Positions 7,650 through 17,273 of a stretch of 64,000 nt of DNA are shown one piece after another (the first letter of the stretch is position 1; every line of letters starts with the position of its first letter). The DNA is taken from contig NC_015275.1 of assembly GCF_000178835.2 (NCBI RefSeq), positions 703,001 through 767,000 of the forward strand, written 5' to 3'. The stretch comes from Cellulosilyticum lentocellum DSM 5427 (lineage in GTDB: Bacteria > Bacillota > Clostridia > Lachnospirales > Cellulosilyticaceae). A model generated the notes under the pieces. The model saw nothing but the letters and a program-made list of their open reading frames with translations. It did not search any database and was not told the DNA's origin. The position numbers were made by a program, and so were the translations under genes.

Positions 7650-9626
7650 ATGAAAGTAGAGCAAAAAACAATTAATACTATTCGTGTATTAGCAGCAGAA
7701 GCTGTTCAAGAGGCTAATTCAGGACATCCAGGATTGCCTTTAGGTTCTGCGCCTATGGCATATACTTTATGGGCTAATATGGCACATAATCCTAAAAATC
7801 CAAAATGGGAAAATAGAGACCGCTTTGTTCTTTCAGCAGGACATGGTTCAGCCCTATTATATGCTTTATTACATGTATTTAATTATGGACTCACAGCAGA
7901 AGACCTCAAGAATTTCCGCCAAGAAGGAAGCCTAACACCAGGTCATCCAGAGTATGGACATACTGTTGGAGTAGAAGCAACTACAGGACCTTTAGGACAA
8001 GGAATTGCCATGGCAGTAGGTATGGCCATGGCAGAAAAACATTTGAGTGCTGAATTCAACAAAGAGGGATATCCTATTGTAGATCATTATACCTATACAT
8101 TAGTTGGAGATGGCTGCTTGATGGAAGGTATTTCTTATGAAGCAGCGGCCTTAGCAGGTACTCTAGCATTAGGTAAGCTTATTGTACTTTATGACTCAAA
8201 TAATATTACAATTGAAGGTAGTACCAATATTGCTTTTAAAGAAAACGTAAGAGCACGTTTTGAGGCACAAGGTTTTGAAACCTTCCTTGTAGAAGACGGT
8301 AATGATATAGCGGCTATTAAAAAAGCACTAGATGAGGCTAAAGCTAATCTATCAAAACCAAGCTTTATAGAAATAAAAACACAAATTGGATATGGTTGCC
8401 CAAAGAAACAAGGAAAAGCAGCAGCACATGGTGAGCCTTTAGGACAGGAGAATTTAGCAGAAATGAGAAGCTTTTTAGAACACCATGATCAAGCATTCTT
8501 TGTAGAAGATGAAGTGAAAATGCATATTAAAGAACTTAATCAAGCGGGTGCTAAGAAAGAAGCTGAGTGGCAGAAGTTATTTGAAAGCTATGCCAAAACT
8601 TATCCAGAATATGCTAAGAAGTGGGAGCAGTGGCATAACCCAGAAGAAGTAAAATTATATATTTATGATAAGTATCAAGATACAAGTAAGAAAATGGCTA
8701 CACGTGTAGCATCTTACGAAGTCATTAATCATATGGCAGACATAGTTGATTACATAATAGGAGGATCTGCAGACCTTGCTCCTTCGACTAAGACTTATAT
8801 GAATGATAAGGGGGATTTTAGTAGCGAAGACTATACAGGGCGGAATCTTCACTTTGGCATTCGTGAACATGCTATGGGTGCTATAGCAAATGGTATCACT
8901 TTACACGGGGGACTTAGAACCTTCTGTTCAACCTTCTTTGTATTTAGTGATTATATGAAGAATCCAATGCGATTAGCAGCACTTATGAAATTGCCAGTAA
9001 CTTATGTATTAACTCATGATAGCATAGGAGTAGGAGAAGATGGTCCAACACATCAACCTATAGAGCAGCTAGCAATGCTTCGTAGTACGCCAAACCTTAT
9101 AACTTTTAGGCCAGCTGATGCGAAAGAAACAGTGGCAGCATGGGAGTATGCACTAAATAGTAAAACAGAACCAGTAGCTATTGTTCTTTCAAGACAAGAC
9201 CTACCTTTCCTTGAAAAATCAGGAGAAGAAGCTAAGAAAGGTGCCTATGTCGTAGGTGGTGTAGCGCCAGAAGAGGCGGAGATATTATTAATTGCAACAG
9301 GTTCAGAGGTACATTTAGTTGAACAAGCAATAAAAGTATTAGCTGAAGAAGGTATTAAAGCAAGTGCTATTAGTATGGCATCTGTAGATGTTTTTGAAAA
9401 GCAATCTGACGAGTATAAAGAATCTATCCTGCCAAGTAATAAGGTAAAGAGAATTGCAATAGAAGCAGCTACTAGCTTCGGTTGGCATAAGTACACAGGA
9501 TTTGAAGGACAAGTGATTTCAATAGATACCTTTGGTGAGTCAGCTCCGGCAGGTATTATATTTAAAAAGCAGGGATTTGCAGTAGAGAATGTAGTAAATC
9601 AAGCTAAGCAAATGTTACGTAAATAG
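7650..9626 (+). CDS. tkt: Transketolase
   Basis: 658 aa, full length for bacterial transketolase. It is a thiamine-diphosphate enzyme that moves two-carbon units among sugar phosphates and links pentose use to glycolysis. Visible motifs are GHPGLPLGSAPMAYTLW at the N terminus, the thiamine-diphosphate GDGCLMEGISYEAA site (about 153-166), the pyrimidine-domain FGIREHAMGAIANG, and HDSIGVGEDGPTHQP. The C-terminal domain (about 535-658) begins near ILLIATGSEV. The start follows GGAGAAAGGGAG. Its place between transaldolase and a xylan-uptake block fits pentose fermentation. Confidence 0.95.
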   Translation: MKVEQKTINTIRVLAAEAVQEANSGHPGLPLGSAPMAYTLWANMAHNPKNPKWENRDRFVLSAGHGSALLYALLHVFNYGLTAEDLKNFRQEGSLTPGHPEYGHTVGVEATTGPLGQGIAMAVGMAMAEKHLSAEFNKEGYPIVDHYTYTLVGDGCLMEGISYEAAALAGTLALGKLIVLYDSNNITIEGSTNIAFKENVRARFEAQGFETFLVEDGNDIAAIKKALDEAKANLSKPSFIEIKTQIGYGCPKKQGKAAAHGEPLGQENLAEMRSFLEHHDQAFFVEDEVKMHIKELNQAGAKKEAEWQKLFESYAKTYPEYAKKWEQWHNPEEVKLYIYDKYQDTSKKMATRVASYEVINHMADIVDYIIGGSADLAPSTKTYMNDKGDFSSEDYTGRNLHFGIREHAMGAIANGITLHGGLRTFCSTFFVFSDYMKNPMRLAALMKLPVTYVLTHDSIGVGEDGPTHQPIEQLAMLRSTPNLITFRPADAKETVAAWEYALNSKTEPVAIVLSRQDLPFLEKSGEEAKKGAYVVGGVAPEEAEILLIATGSEVHLVEQAIKVLAEEGIKASAISMASVDVFEKQSDEYKESILPSNKVKRIAIEAATSFGWHKYTGFEGQVISIDTFGESAPAGIIFKKQGFAVENVVNQAKQMLRK

Positions 9627-9634
9627 AGACTAAA

Positions 9635-9679
9635 AAAGGTGTTGCACAACTAAAGAGTAAGTTGTACAGCACCTTTTTG
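9635..9679 (+). terminator. Intrinsic terminator after transketolase
   Basis: AAGGTGTTGCACAAC pairs with GTTGTACAGCACCTT with G-T pairs, followed by TTTTGTTTT. It separates the pentose-phosphate genes from the two-component system. Confidence 0.8.
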
Positions 9680-9704
9680 TTTTAAGTTATTAAGGAGAAT
9701 GACT

Positions 9705-11444
9705 ATGAGAAAGCTAGCATATTCAGATTGGAAGATTTCAATTAAGTTGTCTATTATGTATATGTGTTTTTTGGTTTTTCCCTTAAGTATATCGCTTACC
9801 ATCTATGCTTATATAAGCAATCAAATTACTATTGAAAAACAAGTAAGTCTAATAACACAATCATTAAACTCGCTTGAAACGAATATTGATAATGTCATTA
9901 CTAATGTTAGCAATAACTCTAGAATTATAATAGCCAATAATGAAATTCAACAAGTTATTAAAGAAAAGAGTAATACAGAATTAGTAGCCAATCAAAACAG
10001 GGTTTCGACAGCTCTAGTGGAGATGGTTCACTCTATACCTTATGTTCAGTCCATTTATGTATTTGATCATTATGGTCATCGATATGGTTCAGATAAGCAT
10101 TCTTTGAAGTCTTTAAAATTTACATCTATTGAAGAGGCCTCTTGGTACGAGAGAGCAAAGGATGAGAAAGGTTATTATATTATTGAGATTAATGCAGATG
10201 ATATTTTTTTGAATGGAGAAGCAGAAAATACCATTTCTTTGATTCGTATTATTAATAGCACAGTGACAATGAAGCCCATAGGCACATTGATGATTAACAT
10301 CTCAGAGGAGGCCTTTAAAAGTAATTATGATGAAATTTCAAGTGGCTATAGTCCTAATATTTTACTGCTGAATGAAAATCAAAAAGTAATTGCTACAGAA
10401 GGGGATATCTCTAAAGAAATAATTAATGAGGTTTTTCCTAAAGGATTAAAGGATGAGAAGGGGTCACGCATTGTAAGTGTAAATGATAGTAGGTATTTAT
10501 TTTCATACAAAGTGTTATCTAAATATGGCTGGATGGCTATTATGAGTATTCCAATAAAGGAATTAGAGAGGGAACCTTATCAAGTAGCCATTGTTGTTAT
10601 TATTATTATGAGCGGTATTTTTGTTATGGTGAGCTGTTTAATTATGTCTCACACTATTACAAAACCTATTGAAAGATTGGTTCATTCAATGAAACAGATG
10701 GAAACTGGAAAGTTTGTAAAGGTAGATATAAAGACAGGAGGCGATGAGGTTGGTGAACTTAAAAATCATTATAATGATATGGTAGATGAGATTGAAAAAC
10801 TCATTAAAAGAATTTATGCAGAACAGCAGTTTAAGAGAACTGCTGAACTTAGGATGTTGCAAGAACAAGTAAAGCCCCACTTTTTATACAATACTATTGA
10901 TGCCATGCGGTTTTTGGCTTATTCAGGAAGAAATGACGAACTTTGTGAAGCGCTAGAGGCCTTTGGAAATTACTATCGTACTAGCTTAAGTAAGGGAAGT
11001 GAAATTATTTCACTTGAAGAGGAAATAAATATTGTAAAAGATTATTTATACCTGCAAAAAATGAGATATGGAGAGACCATACAGTTTACCTTTGAAATAG
11101 AAGCTTGTGTACTGCCCTATACAGTACCAAAACTTATACTGCAACCATTAGTGGAAAATGCTATTTACCATGGTATTAAACCAAAACAACAACTAGGGCA
11201 TATCGCCATTCGTTCGAGATTAGAAGAAAACTATATTTTACTTGAAGTAGAAGATGATGGGGTTGGTATGGCAGGAGAAAAAATAGCAACTATTATGAAT
11301 AATAAGGCAAGCTTTGGGTTAAGGGGAACTTTTGAACGATTGAACATTTTTTTCGAAAGAAGAGATTTATATAGGATAGAAAGTGAGGAAGATAGGGGGA
11401 CGAAGATAATGCTTTATATACCAATAGGGGGGAGTAGAGAGTAA
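9705..11444 (+). CDS. YesM-type sensor histidine kinase
   Basis: 579 aa from the ATG at 9705; the ATG at 9699 is one base after AAGGAG and therefore unlikely. The order is a transmembrane helix (about 14-35), a large extracytoplasmic sensor region (about 36-290), a second helix (about 294-316), HAMP, a His_kinase domain with the phospho-acceptor His392 in QVKPHFLYNTID, and an HATPase domain with LVENAIYHGI and EDDGVGM. This class pairs with AraC-type response regulators and often controls polysaccharide or oligosaccharide importers. The stop overlaps the regulator start by one base, and a sugar importer and xylanase follow. Xylo-oligosaccharide sensing is inferred from context. Confidence 0.9.
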   Translation: MRKLAYSDWKISIKLSIMYMCFLVFPLSISLTIYAYISNQITIEKQVSLITQSLNSLETNIDNVITNVSNNSRIIIANNEIQQVIKEKSNTELVANQNRVSTALVEMVHSIPYVQSIYVFDHYGHRYGSDKHSLKSLKFTSIEEASWYERAKDEKGYYIIEINADDIFLNGEAENTISLIRIINSTVTMKPIGTLMINISEEAFKSNYDEISSGYSPNILLLNENQKVIATEGDISKEIINEVFPKGLKDEKGSRIVSVNDSRYLFSYKVLSKYGWMAIMSIPIKELEREPYQVAIVVIIIMSGIFVMVSCLIMSHTITKPIERLVHSMKQMETGKFVKVDIKTGGDEVGELKNHYNDMVDEIEKLIKRIYAEQQFKRTAELRMLQEQVKPHFLYNTIDAMRFLAYSGRNDELCEALEAFGNYYRTSLSKGSEIISLEEEINIVKDYLYLQKMRYGETIQFTFEIEACVLPYTVPKLILQPLVENAIYHGIKPKQQLGHIAIRSRLEENYILLEVEDDGVGMAGEKIATIMNNKASFGLRGTFERLNIFFERRDLYRIESEEDRGTKIMLYIPIGGSRE

Positions 11445-12199
11445 TGATTAAAGTGCTCGTAATTGATGATGAAGAGAAAACCAGGGGACTTATTAAGCTG
11501 CTTATTAACAAGGAACTAGGGATAAATATGATTTGTGAAGCTACTAATGGAGAAGAAGGTATAGCAGTGATTAAGCAAAAATATCCAGATATAGTCATTA
11601 CGGATATAAAGATGCCTATTGTAGATGGTTTAGAGTTGACTCAAAAAGCATTAGCTTATAACCCCGATTTGATTATTATTATGATTAGTGCCTATGAAGA
11701 ATTTGAGTATGCCCAAAGAGCTATCAAATTAGGGGTGTCTGACTATCTTTTAAAACCTATTAGAAAAAATGAATTAAATGAAGCTTTAAAAAAAGCTATT
11801 ATGAGGGTAAAGGAAAGAAGGCTTAAGTACGGCATTAGTGAAAAGGAAAGTGCATCGAGGCCAGTCATTCAACAGGTATTAGAGTATGTGAGAGAGCATT
11901 TAAGTGATCAAGATCTATCTTTATCAACAGTGGCCGCCCATTTTTTTTTGAATTCATCTTATTTAAGTAGATTATTCAAGAGAGAGGTAGGCGAACCTTT
12001 CATAGAATATCTTACAAAGGCAAGAATCGAGAGAGCTATATGGTACCTTGAAAATACAGATAAGAAAGCTTATGAGATAGCTGAATTAGTAGGTGTAGTA
12101 GATGCTACTTATTTTAGTAAATGTTTTAAGAAAAATAGGGGGATGTCCATTCATGATTATAAAAAAGTGATAAAAAATTATAAGGATAACTTACAATAG
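11444..12199 (+). CDS. YesN/AraC-type response regulator
   Basis: 251 aa. The receiver domain (about 2-120) has the acidic pair DDEE, phospho-acceptor Asp54 in VITDIKMPIVDGLEL, and the lysine of YLLKPI. The C-terminal AraC domain (about 145-248) shows STVAAHFFLNSSYLSRLFKR and GVVDATYFSKCFKK. It overlaps the kinase gene by one base, so they form a pair. By analogy it should activate the binding protein, permease and xylanase genes downstream; no binding site is proved. Confidence 0.92.
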   Translation: MIKVLVIDDEEKTRGLIKLLINKELGINMICEATNGEEGIAVIKQKYPDIVITDIKMPIVDGLELTQKALAYNPDLIIIMISAYEEFEYAQRAIKLGVSDYLLKPIRKNELNEALKKAIMRVKERRLKYGISEKESASRPVIQQVLEYVREHLSDQDLSLSTVAAHFFLNSSYLSRLFKREVGEPFIEYLTKARIERAIWYLENTDKKAYEIAELVGVVDATYFSKCFKKNRGMSIHDYKKVIKNYKDNLQ

Positions 12200-12319
12200 G
12201 TAAAAAAATTACTATTTTTAATCATCTAAATACGTGTACATAGATGCAAAATGACCATAAAATAAAAGCATATCAAGGATTTGGTTGTAAAAAACTACAA
12301 TATATCCAGGAGGGGTAAG

Positions 12320-13663
12320 ATGGGGAAATTTAAAAAGGCAATAACATTCTTAATCTCAAGCATGATGGCATTTTCAATGATAGGATGTACAGGCGGTACT
12401 ACTACAACAGGGGATGAAACTAAAACTGAGAATACTGCTAGTACAAGTAAAGAAGCAATACAAGAAGCAGAAACTACCTCAGATGAAGTGGTGACCTTGA
12501 ATTTGTGGCATATTTGGGCAGCGGAAAGTGAATCTAGTAAAGCGCCATTTGAAGCAGCAGTAAAAGAGTTTAATGAGGAAAATCCTAATATTCAGGTAGT
12601 ATTAGATGCAACTGAAAATGAAACTTATAAAACGAAGATGACAGCAACAATTGCAGCTAATGAAGCACCAGACATTTATTTCTACTGGAGCGGCGGTTAT
12701 ATGAAGAATATCGTAGATGCAGGTAAAGTCCTTGCGTTAGATGAGTACCTTGATGATGCTACGAAAGATAAAATATTAAATGGTACGCTTACCAATATGA
12801 CATTTGACGGAAAGATTTATGGTATAGGACACTCAATGTCAGTTGGTACATTCTTTGTAAATACAGAGTTATTTAATAAATATAGTGTTAAAATTCCTGA
12901 AACATGGGATGAATTAGTAACAGCTTGTAAAACATTTAAAGATAATGGTATTACACCAATGGCAGTAGGTGCTAAAGATAGATGGTGTATCGATATGTAT
13001 TTAGATATTATAGAAACAAGAGCAGCAGGCTATGAAACATGTTATAATGCTTTAACTAAAAACGGCTCTTTCGTAGATGAGGGTATTATTGAAGGTGCTG
13101 CTAAATTACAAGAACTTGTAGACATGGGTGCATTTACAAATGGTGCTTTAGGAGTATCAAGAGATGAATCAGAAGTACCTTTCTATAATGGTCAAATACC
13201 AATGTACGTTAATGGTAGCTGGACAATTGGAAATATCAATGCAGATGATTGTCCTGTAAAAGGTAAAATCTCAATTGCTAAATTCCCAACGATTAACGAA
13301 AAGAGCAATGTGAATGACTTTACTGGTGGTGTAGCTGAAACCTTTGTAGTTAATGCTGCTACAAAACATCCTAAAGAAGCAGTATATGCATTAAGAACAA
13401 TTTCTGAAAAATTCTCTAAGAACTTATACTTAAGTGGGGCTGGTATCCCAACATGGAAAGTAGATGTAGATGAATCTCAAATTGATCCACTGACATTACA
13501 ATTAGTTGATTTGATTCAGGACTCTAATTCATTTACTTTATGGTGGAATACATTACTTGAAGGTGAAGATTCCGAAACCTATATGAATAAATCAGCAGAA
13601 TTATTTGCAAAACAAATTACACCAGAAGAATTTGTAAAACAGTTGCAAACAATGAATGAATAG
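12320..13663 (+). CDS. ABC-importer sugar-binding lipoprotein
   Basis: 447 aa. The start at 12320 fits CCAGGAGGGG just upstream and gives a compact lipoprotein signal: KKAITFLISSMMAFSMIG followed by Cys23. A T/E/S-rich spacer follows, then a family-1 extracellular solute-binding domain (LNLWHIWAAES, ATIAANEAPDIYFYW, YVNGSWTIGN). Anchored outside the membrane, it would capture an oligosaccharide for the two permeases downstream. The hairpin at 13672-13717 probably lets it be made in excess of the permeases, a common pattern. Xylo-oligosaccharides are the likely ligand because a xylanase ends the cluster. Confidence 0.9.
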   Translation: MGKFKKAITFLISSMMAFSMIGCTGGTTTTGDETKTENTASTSKEAIQEAETTSDEVVTLNLWHIWAAESESSKAPFEAAVKEFNEENPNIQVVLDATENETYKTKMTATIAANEAPDIYFYWSGGYMKNIVDAGKVLALDEYLDDATKDKILNGTLTNMTFDGKIYGIGHSMSVGTFFVNTELFNKYSVKIPETWDELVTACKTFKDNGITPMAVGAKDRWCIDMYLDIIETRAAGYETCYNALTKNGSFVDEGIIEGAAKLQELVDMGAFTNGALGVSRDESEVPFYNGQIPMYVNGSWTIGNINADDCPVKGKISIAKFPTINEKSNVNDFTGGVAETFVVNAATKHPKEAVYALRTISEKFSKNLYLSGAGIPTWKVDVDESQIDPLTLQLVDLIQDSNSFTLWWNTLLEGEDSETYMNKSAELFAKQITPEEFVKQLQTMNE

Positions 13664-13671
13664 TTAAATAC

Positions 13672-13717
13672 AAAAGCCACTGTTGTTTAAGCAGAACTTA
13701 AGCTAACAGTGGCTTTT
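13672..13717 (+). terminator. Intercistronic hairpin between binding protein and permeases
   Basis: AAAAGCCACTGTT pairs perfectly with AACAGTGGCTTTT, with TTAAG/CTTAA pairing inside. It resembles the partial terminators found after binding-protein genes. Confidence 0.75.
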
Positions 13718-13768
13718 CTAAACAGGACTTGATGATAGAGAACTTTGTGATAGAGGGGGAGAGATGAG

Positions 13769-14656
13769 ATGAAGAATATTTTCGCTGATAAGAAAGCTAT
13801 TTTTCTGTTTATGCTACCAGCAACATTATTCTTTTTGCTAATTATCGTATTACCTGTTATTTTATCAGGATATTACTCAACATTAGATTGGAATGGCTTT
13901 GGCATGGCTAAATTTATTGGCATAGATAACTTTAAAGAACTCTTTATAAATAACAAGGATGGGTTCCCTAAAGCTGTTATGAACTCCTTGTTTTTCTTAG
14001 TAGTTTCATTAGTGATTCAAATACCAATTTCTTTAATACTAGCACTTGTTTTGGCTAATGGTATTAAGGGAGAGGGCTTTTTTAGAACAGTGTTTTTTAT
14101 CCCAGTTGTACTAGCCACAGTTGTTATTGGACAGTTATGGATGAAAATTTATAATCCTGATTATGGACTACTTAATACATTTTTAAGAGCAATAGGTTTA
14201 GGGAAGTGGGCAAAGGCTTGGCTGGGAGAAACGAGTACAGCTTTAGGGGCTTCTTTTGTACCTATTTTGTGGCAGTATGTAGGTTATCATATGCTTTTAC
14301 TATATGCTGCGATCAAGACGATATCACCTGATATTTATGAGGCAGCTCAAATAGATGGAGCAAGTAGTAGGAAAATGGCAACTAAGATAACCATACCACT
14401 TATTATTCCTATGCTTAAGGTAAGTACTATTTTATCAGTAACGGGATCACTTAAAGTATTTGATTTAGTATTTGTACTGACCAATGGAGGCCCAGCAGGT
14501 GCAAGTGAAGTGCCGAGTACACTTATGGTTAAGAGTATTTTTAACAGCTATCGATACGGCTATGGAAGTGCTATGGCAGTATTTATTATTATTGAGTGTT
14601 TTATTTTTACAGCTTTAGCTAGAGGCATTTTTAGTCAAATAGAGAAACGTTATTAA
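13769..14656 (+). CDS. ABC sugar permease, MalF/UgpA type
   Basis: 295 aa with about six membrane helices. The EAA loop that docks the ATPase is clear at about 190-210 (YEAAQIDGASSRKMATKITI). It forms the transmembrane channel with the next gene, which starts 14 bases downstream after a good AAAGGAGG. The start at 13769 is the only workable ATG; the ATG at 13764 runs into a stop after two codons. No ATPase gene is nearby, so a shared MsmX-type ATPase is expected elsewhere. Confidence 0.92.
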   Translation: MKNIFADKKAIFLFMLPATLFFLLIIVLPVILSGYYSTLDWNGFGMAKFIGIDNFKELFINNKDGFPKAVMNSLFFLVVSLVIQIPISLILALVLANGIKGEGFFRTVFFIPVVLATVVIGQLWMKIYNPDYGLLNTFLRAIGLGKWAKAWLGETSTALGASFVPILWQYVGYHMLLLYAAIKTISPDIYEAAQIDGASSRKMATKITIPLIIPMLKVSTILSVTGSLKVFDLVFVLTNGGPAGASEVPSTLMVKSIFNSYRYGYGSAMAVFIIIECFIFTALARGIFSQIEKRY

Positions 14657-14670
14657 AGGAGGAAAAGCAC

Positions 14671-15498
14671 ATGGGTAAAAGGATAGTGGTAGGTTTAAAA
14701 TATTTATTACTGAGCATATGGACTGTAATATGCCTGTTTCCTATTTATTGGTTAGTGTGTTTTTCTCTTAAAGATAACACAGAAATATTTGGTGAGAATA
14801 TAGCAGGACTTCCAAGGCATTGGATCTTTTCCAACTATCAATCAGCATTTATGGGAGGCAATGTAGGTATCTACCTATTAAATAGTGTGATTGTTACAGG
14901 TATGACCATCTTATTAACCATTATAGTAGCGGTAACAGCCAGCTATGCATTAGAACGAATGGTATGGAAGCTTAGAAAAACAGCTATGACTATTTTTATG
15001 ATAGGTATTATGATTCCTATTCATGCAGCTTTATTACCTGTATTTTATATGATGCAAACCTTGCATATACTAAATACCGCATGGTCATTGATTATTCCAT
15101 ATGTAGCCTTTGCTATGCCAGTGGCAATTATGATTATGACTGGTTTTGTAGCAGGTATTCCGAGAGAATTAGAGGAATCAGCAAGTATAGATGGTGCCAG
15201 TATCTATAAGATTTTTATATCAGTCATTCTACCTTTATTGAAACCGGCTATAGCTACAGTATCCATTTTTACATTTATACAAGCATGGAATGAGCTGATG
15301 TTTGCAACAGTATTCATTAGCAATAATGCAAAGAAAACGCTAACAGTAGGTATTCAATCTATGTCAGGTCAGTTTTTAACTCAATGGGGACCTATTGGAG
15401 CGGCATTGGTCGTAGCAACCATACCAACGATAATGATTTATTTGTTACTTAATAGACAAGTACAAGACAGTCTAGTAATGGGAGCTGTTAAAGGATAA
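14671..15498 (+). CDS. ABC sugar permease, MalG/UgpE type
   Basis: 275 aa with six predicted membrane helices. Typical MalG features include FPIYWLVCFSLKDN near the start and the EAA loop ELEESASIDGASIYKIFISV (about 168-187). It ends in the usual GAVKG tail. It pairs with the preceding MalF-type permease and the lipoprotein at 12320 to import an oligosaccharide. A 258-base gap to the xylanase suggests that gene has its own leader or promoter. Confidence 0.92.
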   Translation: MGKRIVVGLKYLLLSIWTVICLFPIYWLVCFSLKDNTEIFGENIAGLPRHWIFSNYQSAFMGGNVGIYLLNSVIVTGMTILLTIIVAVTASYALERMVWKLRKTAMTIFMIGIMIPIHAALLPVFYMMQTLHILNTAWSLIIPYVAFAMPVAIMIMTGFVAGIPRELEESASIDGASIYKIFISVILPLLKPAIATVSIFTFIQAWNELMFATVFISNNAKKTLTVGIQSMSGQFLTQWGPIGAALVVATIPTIMIYLLLNRQVQDSLVMGAVKG

Positions 15499-15589
15499 AT
15501 ATTAATTATTTTAGGGATTTATAAAAGGATTTTCTCACTTATAGAGAGCTACAAGTAGAGGATGAAAGGCTTAATAAATGGTCTAAAAC

Positions 15590-15665
15590 TGGCAAAAACA
15601 AACAAAAAAATAACAAAATAACACATAAAAATATACATAATAAACAAAAACATTTAAAATATTCC
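15590..15665 (+). other. A-rich tract upstream of the xylanase
   Basis: About 75 bases in which the plus strand is mostly A with scattered C and T and almost no G. It may act as an UP-element-like or bent-DNA segment, or as an unstructured leader. No clear -35/-10 pair was found here. Confidence 0.35.
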
Positions 15666-15712
15666 GAATATATATTAAGATTTCATTAGATGTTAGGATA
15701 AACTACACATCA

Positions 15713-15732
15713 CAAATCAAAGGTTTGATTTG
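15713..15732 (+). promoter_or_regulatory. Perfect palindrome in the xylanase leader
   Basis: CAAATCAAA-GG-TTTGATTTG, nine paired bases around GG, about 8 bases before the ribosome site and 24 before the start codon. It could be an operator or an mRNA stem near the ribosome site. Confidence 0.5.
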
Positions 15733-15756
15733 AAATTTTATTAAGGAGGAATAGGT

Positions 15757-17181
15757 ATGAGATTAAAGAAGTTAAGTAAAAAATGCACGGCTCTATTAGT
15801 AGCAGGACTCATGATGGTAGCTACCATCATACCCAAACAAGATGCCTATGCAAGTATGACGAGTGGTAGTAAATTTTTAGGCAATGTTATCGGAAATAGT
15901 ATTCCAAGTGATTTTGGAACCTATTGGAACCAAGTTACGCCAGAAAATGCGAGTAAGTGGGATGCAGTTGAGGGTACTAGAGATAGTATGAATTGGACTG
16001 CAGTAGATAGTTATTTTAATTATGCAAAGCAGAATAACTATCCATTTAAATTTCATACACTAGTATGGGGGAGTCAAGAACCTAACTGGATTAAAAATCT
16101 TTCTAAGGCAGAACAACAAGAAGAAGTTTTGGAATGGATTAAGGCAGTTGGATCAAGGTATAGTACAGTGGATATGATAGATGTTGTTAATGAGCCACTG
16201 CATGCTAAACCATCTTATAAAGATGCAATTGGTGGAGATGGTGAAACAGGATGGGATTGGGTTATTTGGTCTTTCACCCAAGCTAGAAAATATTGTAAAG
16301 GTAAGTTACTCATTAATGAGTACGGTATTATTAGTGACACTAATGCTACTAATCAATACATTCAAATTATTAACTTATTAAAAGAAAGAAATTTGGTTGA
16401 CGGAATTGGTATTCAATGTCATGAGTTTAATATGAATTATGTGTCTGTAAGTACCATGAAGACTAATCTAGATAAATTAGCAGCAACAGGATTACCTATC
16501 TATGTATCAGAGCTTGATATGTCAGGTGATGATAGTACACAGCTAGCACTTTATAAAGAAAAATTCCCTGTATTATGGGAGCACTCAGGTGTAAAAGGAA
16601 TTACATTGTGGGGATATATCGAAGGTCAAACATGGAAGAGTAACACACATCTTAGAAATACTTCTGGAACAGAACGTCCAGCATTGCAATGGTTGAAGAG
16701 TTATTTAAAAGATGGTTCGACGCCAACACCAACACCAACACCTACACCTACTCCTACGCCAACACCTACTCCAACACCAACAGAAGGTGCTATCCCTAAG
16801 GTGAGCGTTACTACCCAGTTAGGTAGCTCTCTCAATCAACAATATACTATTACATCTGTAGGTAGTCAAAACCTTGATCTTTCTAAGCTCACTATCCGCT
16901 ACTATTACACTAAAACAAGTACAAAGAGTCAAAGCTTTTGGTGTGATAATGCAGGCCTTCAGCTCAATGTATCTCCATGGTATGTGAATCTTGCTTCAGG
17001 CGTAAAGGGTACTTTTAAAGATGGCTATCTTGAAATAACCTTTGATACTACCTATAGTATGGCGCCAAACTCTGGTTCACTTAATTTAGGAATTCGTCTT
17101 GCCCAAAGTGATTGGTCTACTTATGAAAACTTAGTGGATAAAGGGTATGAAGTTTATTATAATGGAACATTAGTTAAATAA
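15757..17181 (+). CDS. Secreted GH10 endo-1,4-beta-xylanase with C-terminal CBM3-like module
   Basis: 474 aa. A signal peptide (about 1-32, KKLSKKC then a hydrophobic core, cleavage after AYA) precedes a GH10 catalytic domain (about 36-318). The acid/base is Glu146 in DVVNEP and the nucleophile Glu252 in YVSELD; KFHTLVWGSQ and LWGY are also typical. A threonine-proline linker of about 21 residues follows, then a module of about 125 aa with LTIRYYYT, KSQSFWCD and AQSDWSTY, typical of cellulose-binding CBM3. It would cut xylan outside the cell, feeding the importer upstream. The start follows AAGGAGG. An IS630 relic lies just after the terminator. Confidence 0.95.
   Translation: MRLKKLSKKCTALLVAGLMMVATIIPKQDAYASMTSGSKFLGNVIGNSIPSDFGTYWNQVTPENASKWDAVEGTRDSMNWTAVDSYFNYAKQNNYPFKFHTLVWGSQEPNWIKNLSKAEQQEEVLEWIKAVGSRYSTVDMIDVVNEPLHAKPSYKDAIGGDGETGWDWVIWSFTQARKYCKGKLLINEYGIISDTNATNQYIQIINLLKERNLVDGIGIQCHEFNMNYVSVSTMKTNLDKLAATGLPIYVSELDMSGDDSTQLALYKEKFPVLWEHSGVKGITLWGYIEGQTWKSNTHLRNTSGTERPALQWLKSYLKDGSTPTPTPTPTPTPTPTPTPTPTEGAIPKVSVTTQLGSSLNQQYTITSVGSQNLDLSKLTIRYYYTKTSTKSQSFWCDNAGLQLNVSPWYVNLASGVKGTFKDGYLEITFDTTYSMAPNSGSLNLGIRLAQSDWSTYENLVDKGYEVYYNGTLVK
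16720..16782 (+). repeat. Thr-Pro codon repeat in the xylanase linker
   Basis: About ten tandem ACN-CCN codon pairs with varied third bases, encoding the flexible linker between the GH10 and CBM3 modules. Prone to length change by slippage or recombination. Confidence 0.9.
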
Positions 17182-17189
17182 TGATTTGC

Positions 17190-17227
17190 AAGTAGCTAGG
17201 AGGATTAAAAATCTTAGCTACTTTTTT
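17190..17227 (+). terminator. Intrinsic terminator after the xylanase
   Basis: AAGTAGCTA (17190-17198) pairs with TAGCTACTT (17215-17223), followed by a T run. Confidence 0.82.
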
Positions 17228-17273
17228 ATTGTGTGCCTTAGCTCTGTACAAACGTTCCTTTATGACATCAGGT

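Noticed and set aside
16181-16381. 66-codon frame inside the xylanase gene
   Set aside because: Out-of-frame shadow of the GH10 catalytic domain.
16720-16782. CRISPR-like or satellite repeat
   Set aside because: It is an in-frame Thr-Pro codon repeat; no spacer-repeat pattern occurs here or elsewhere in the window.
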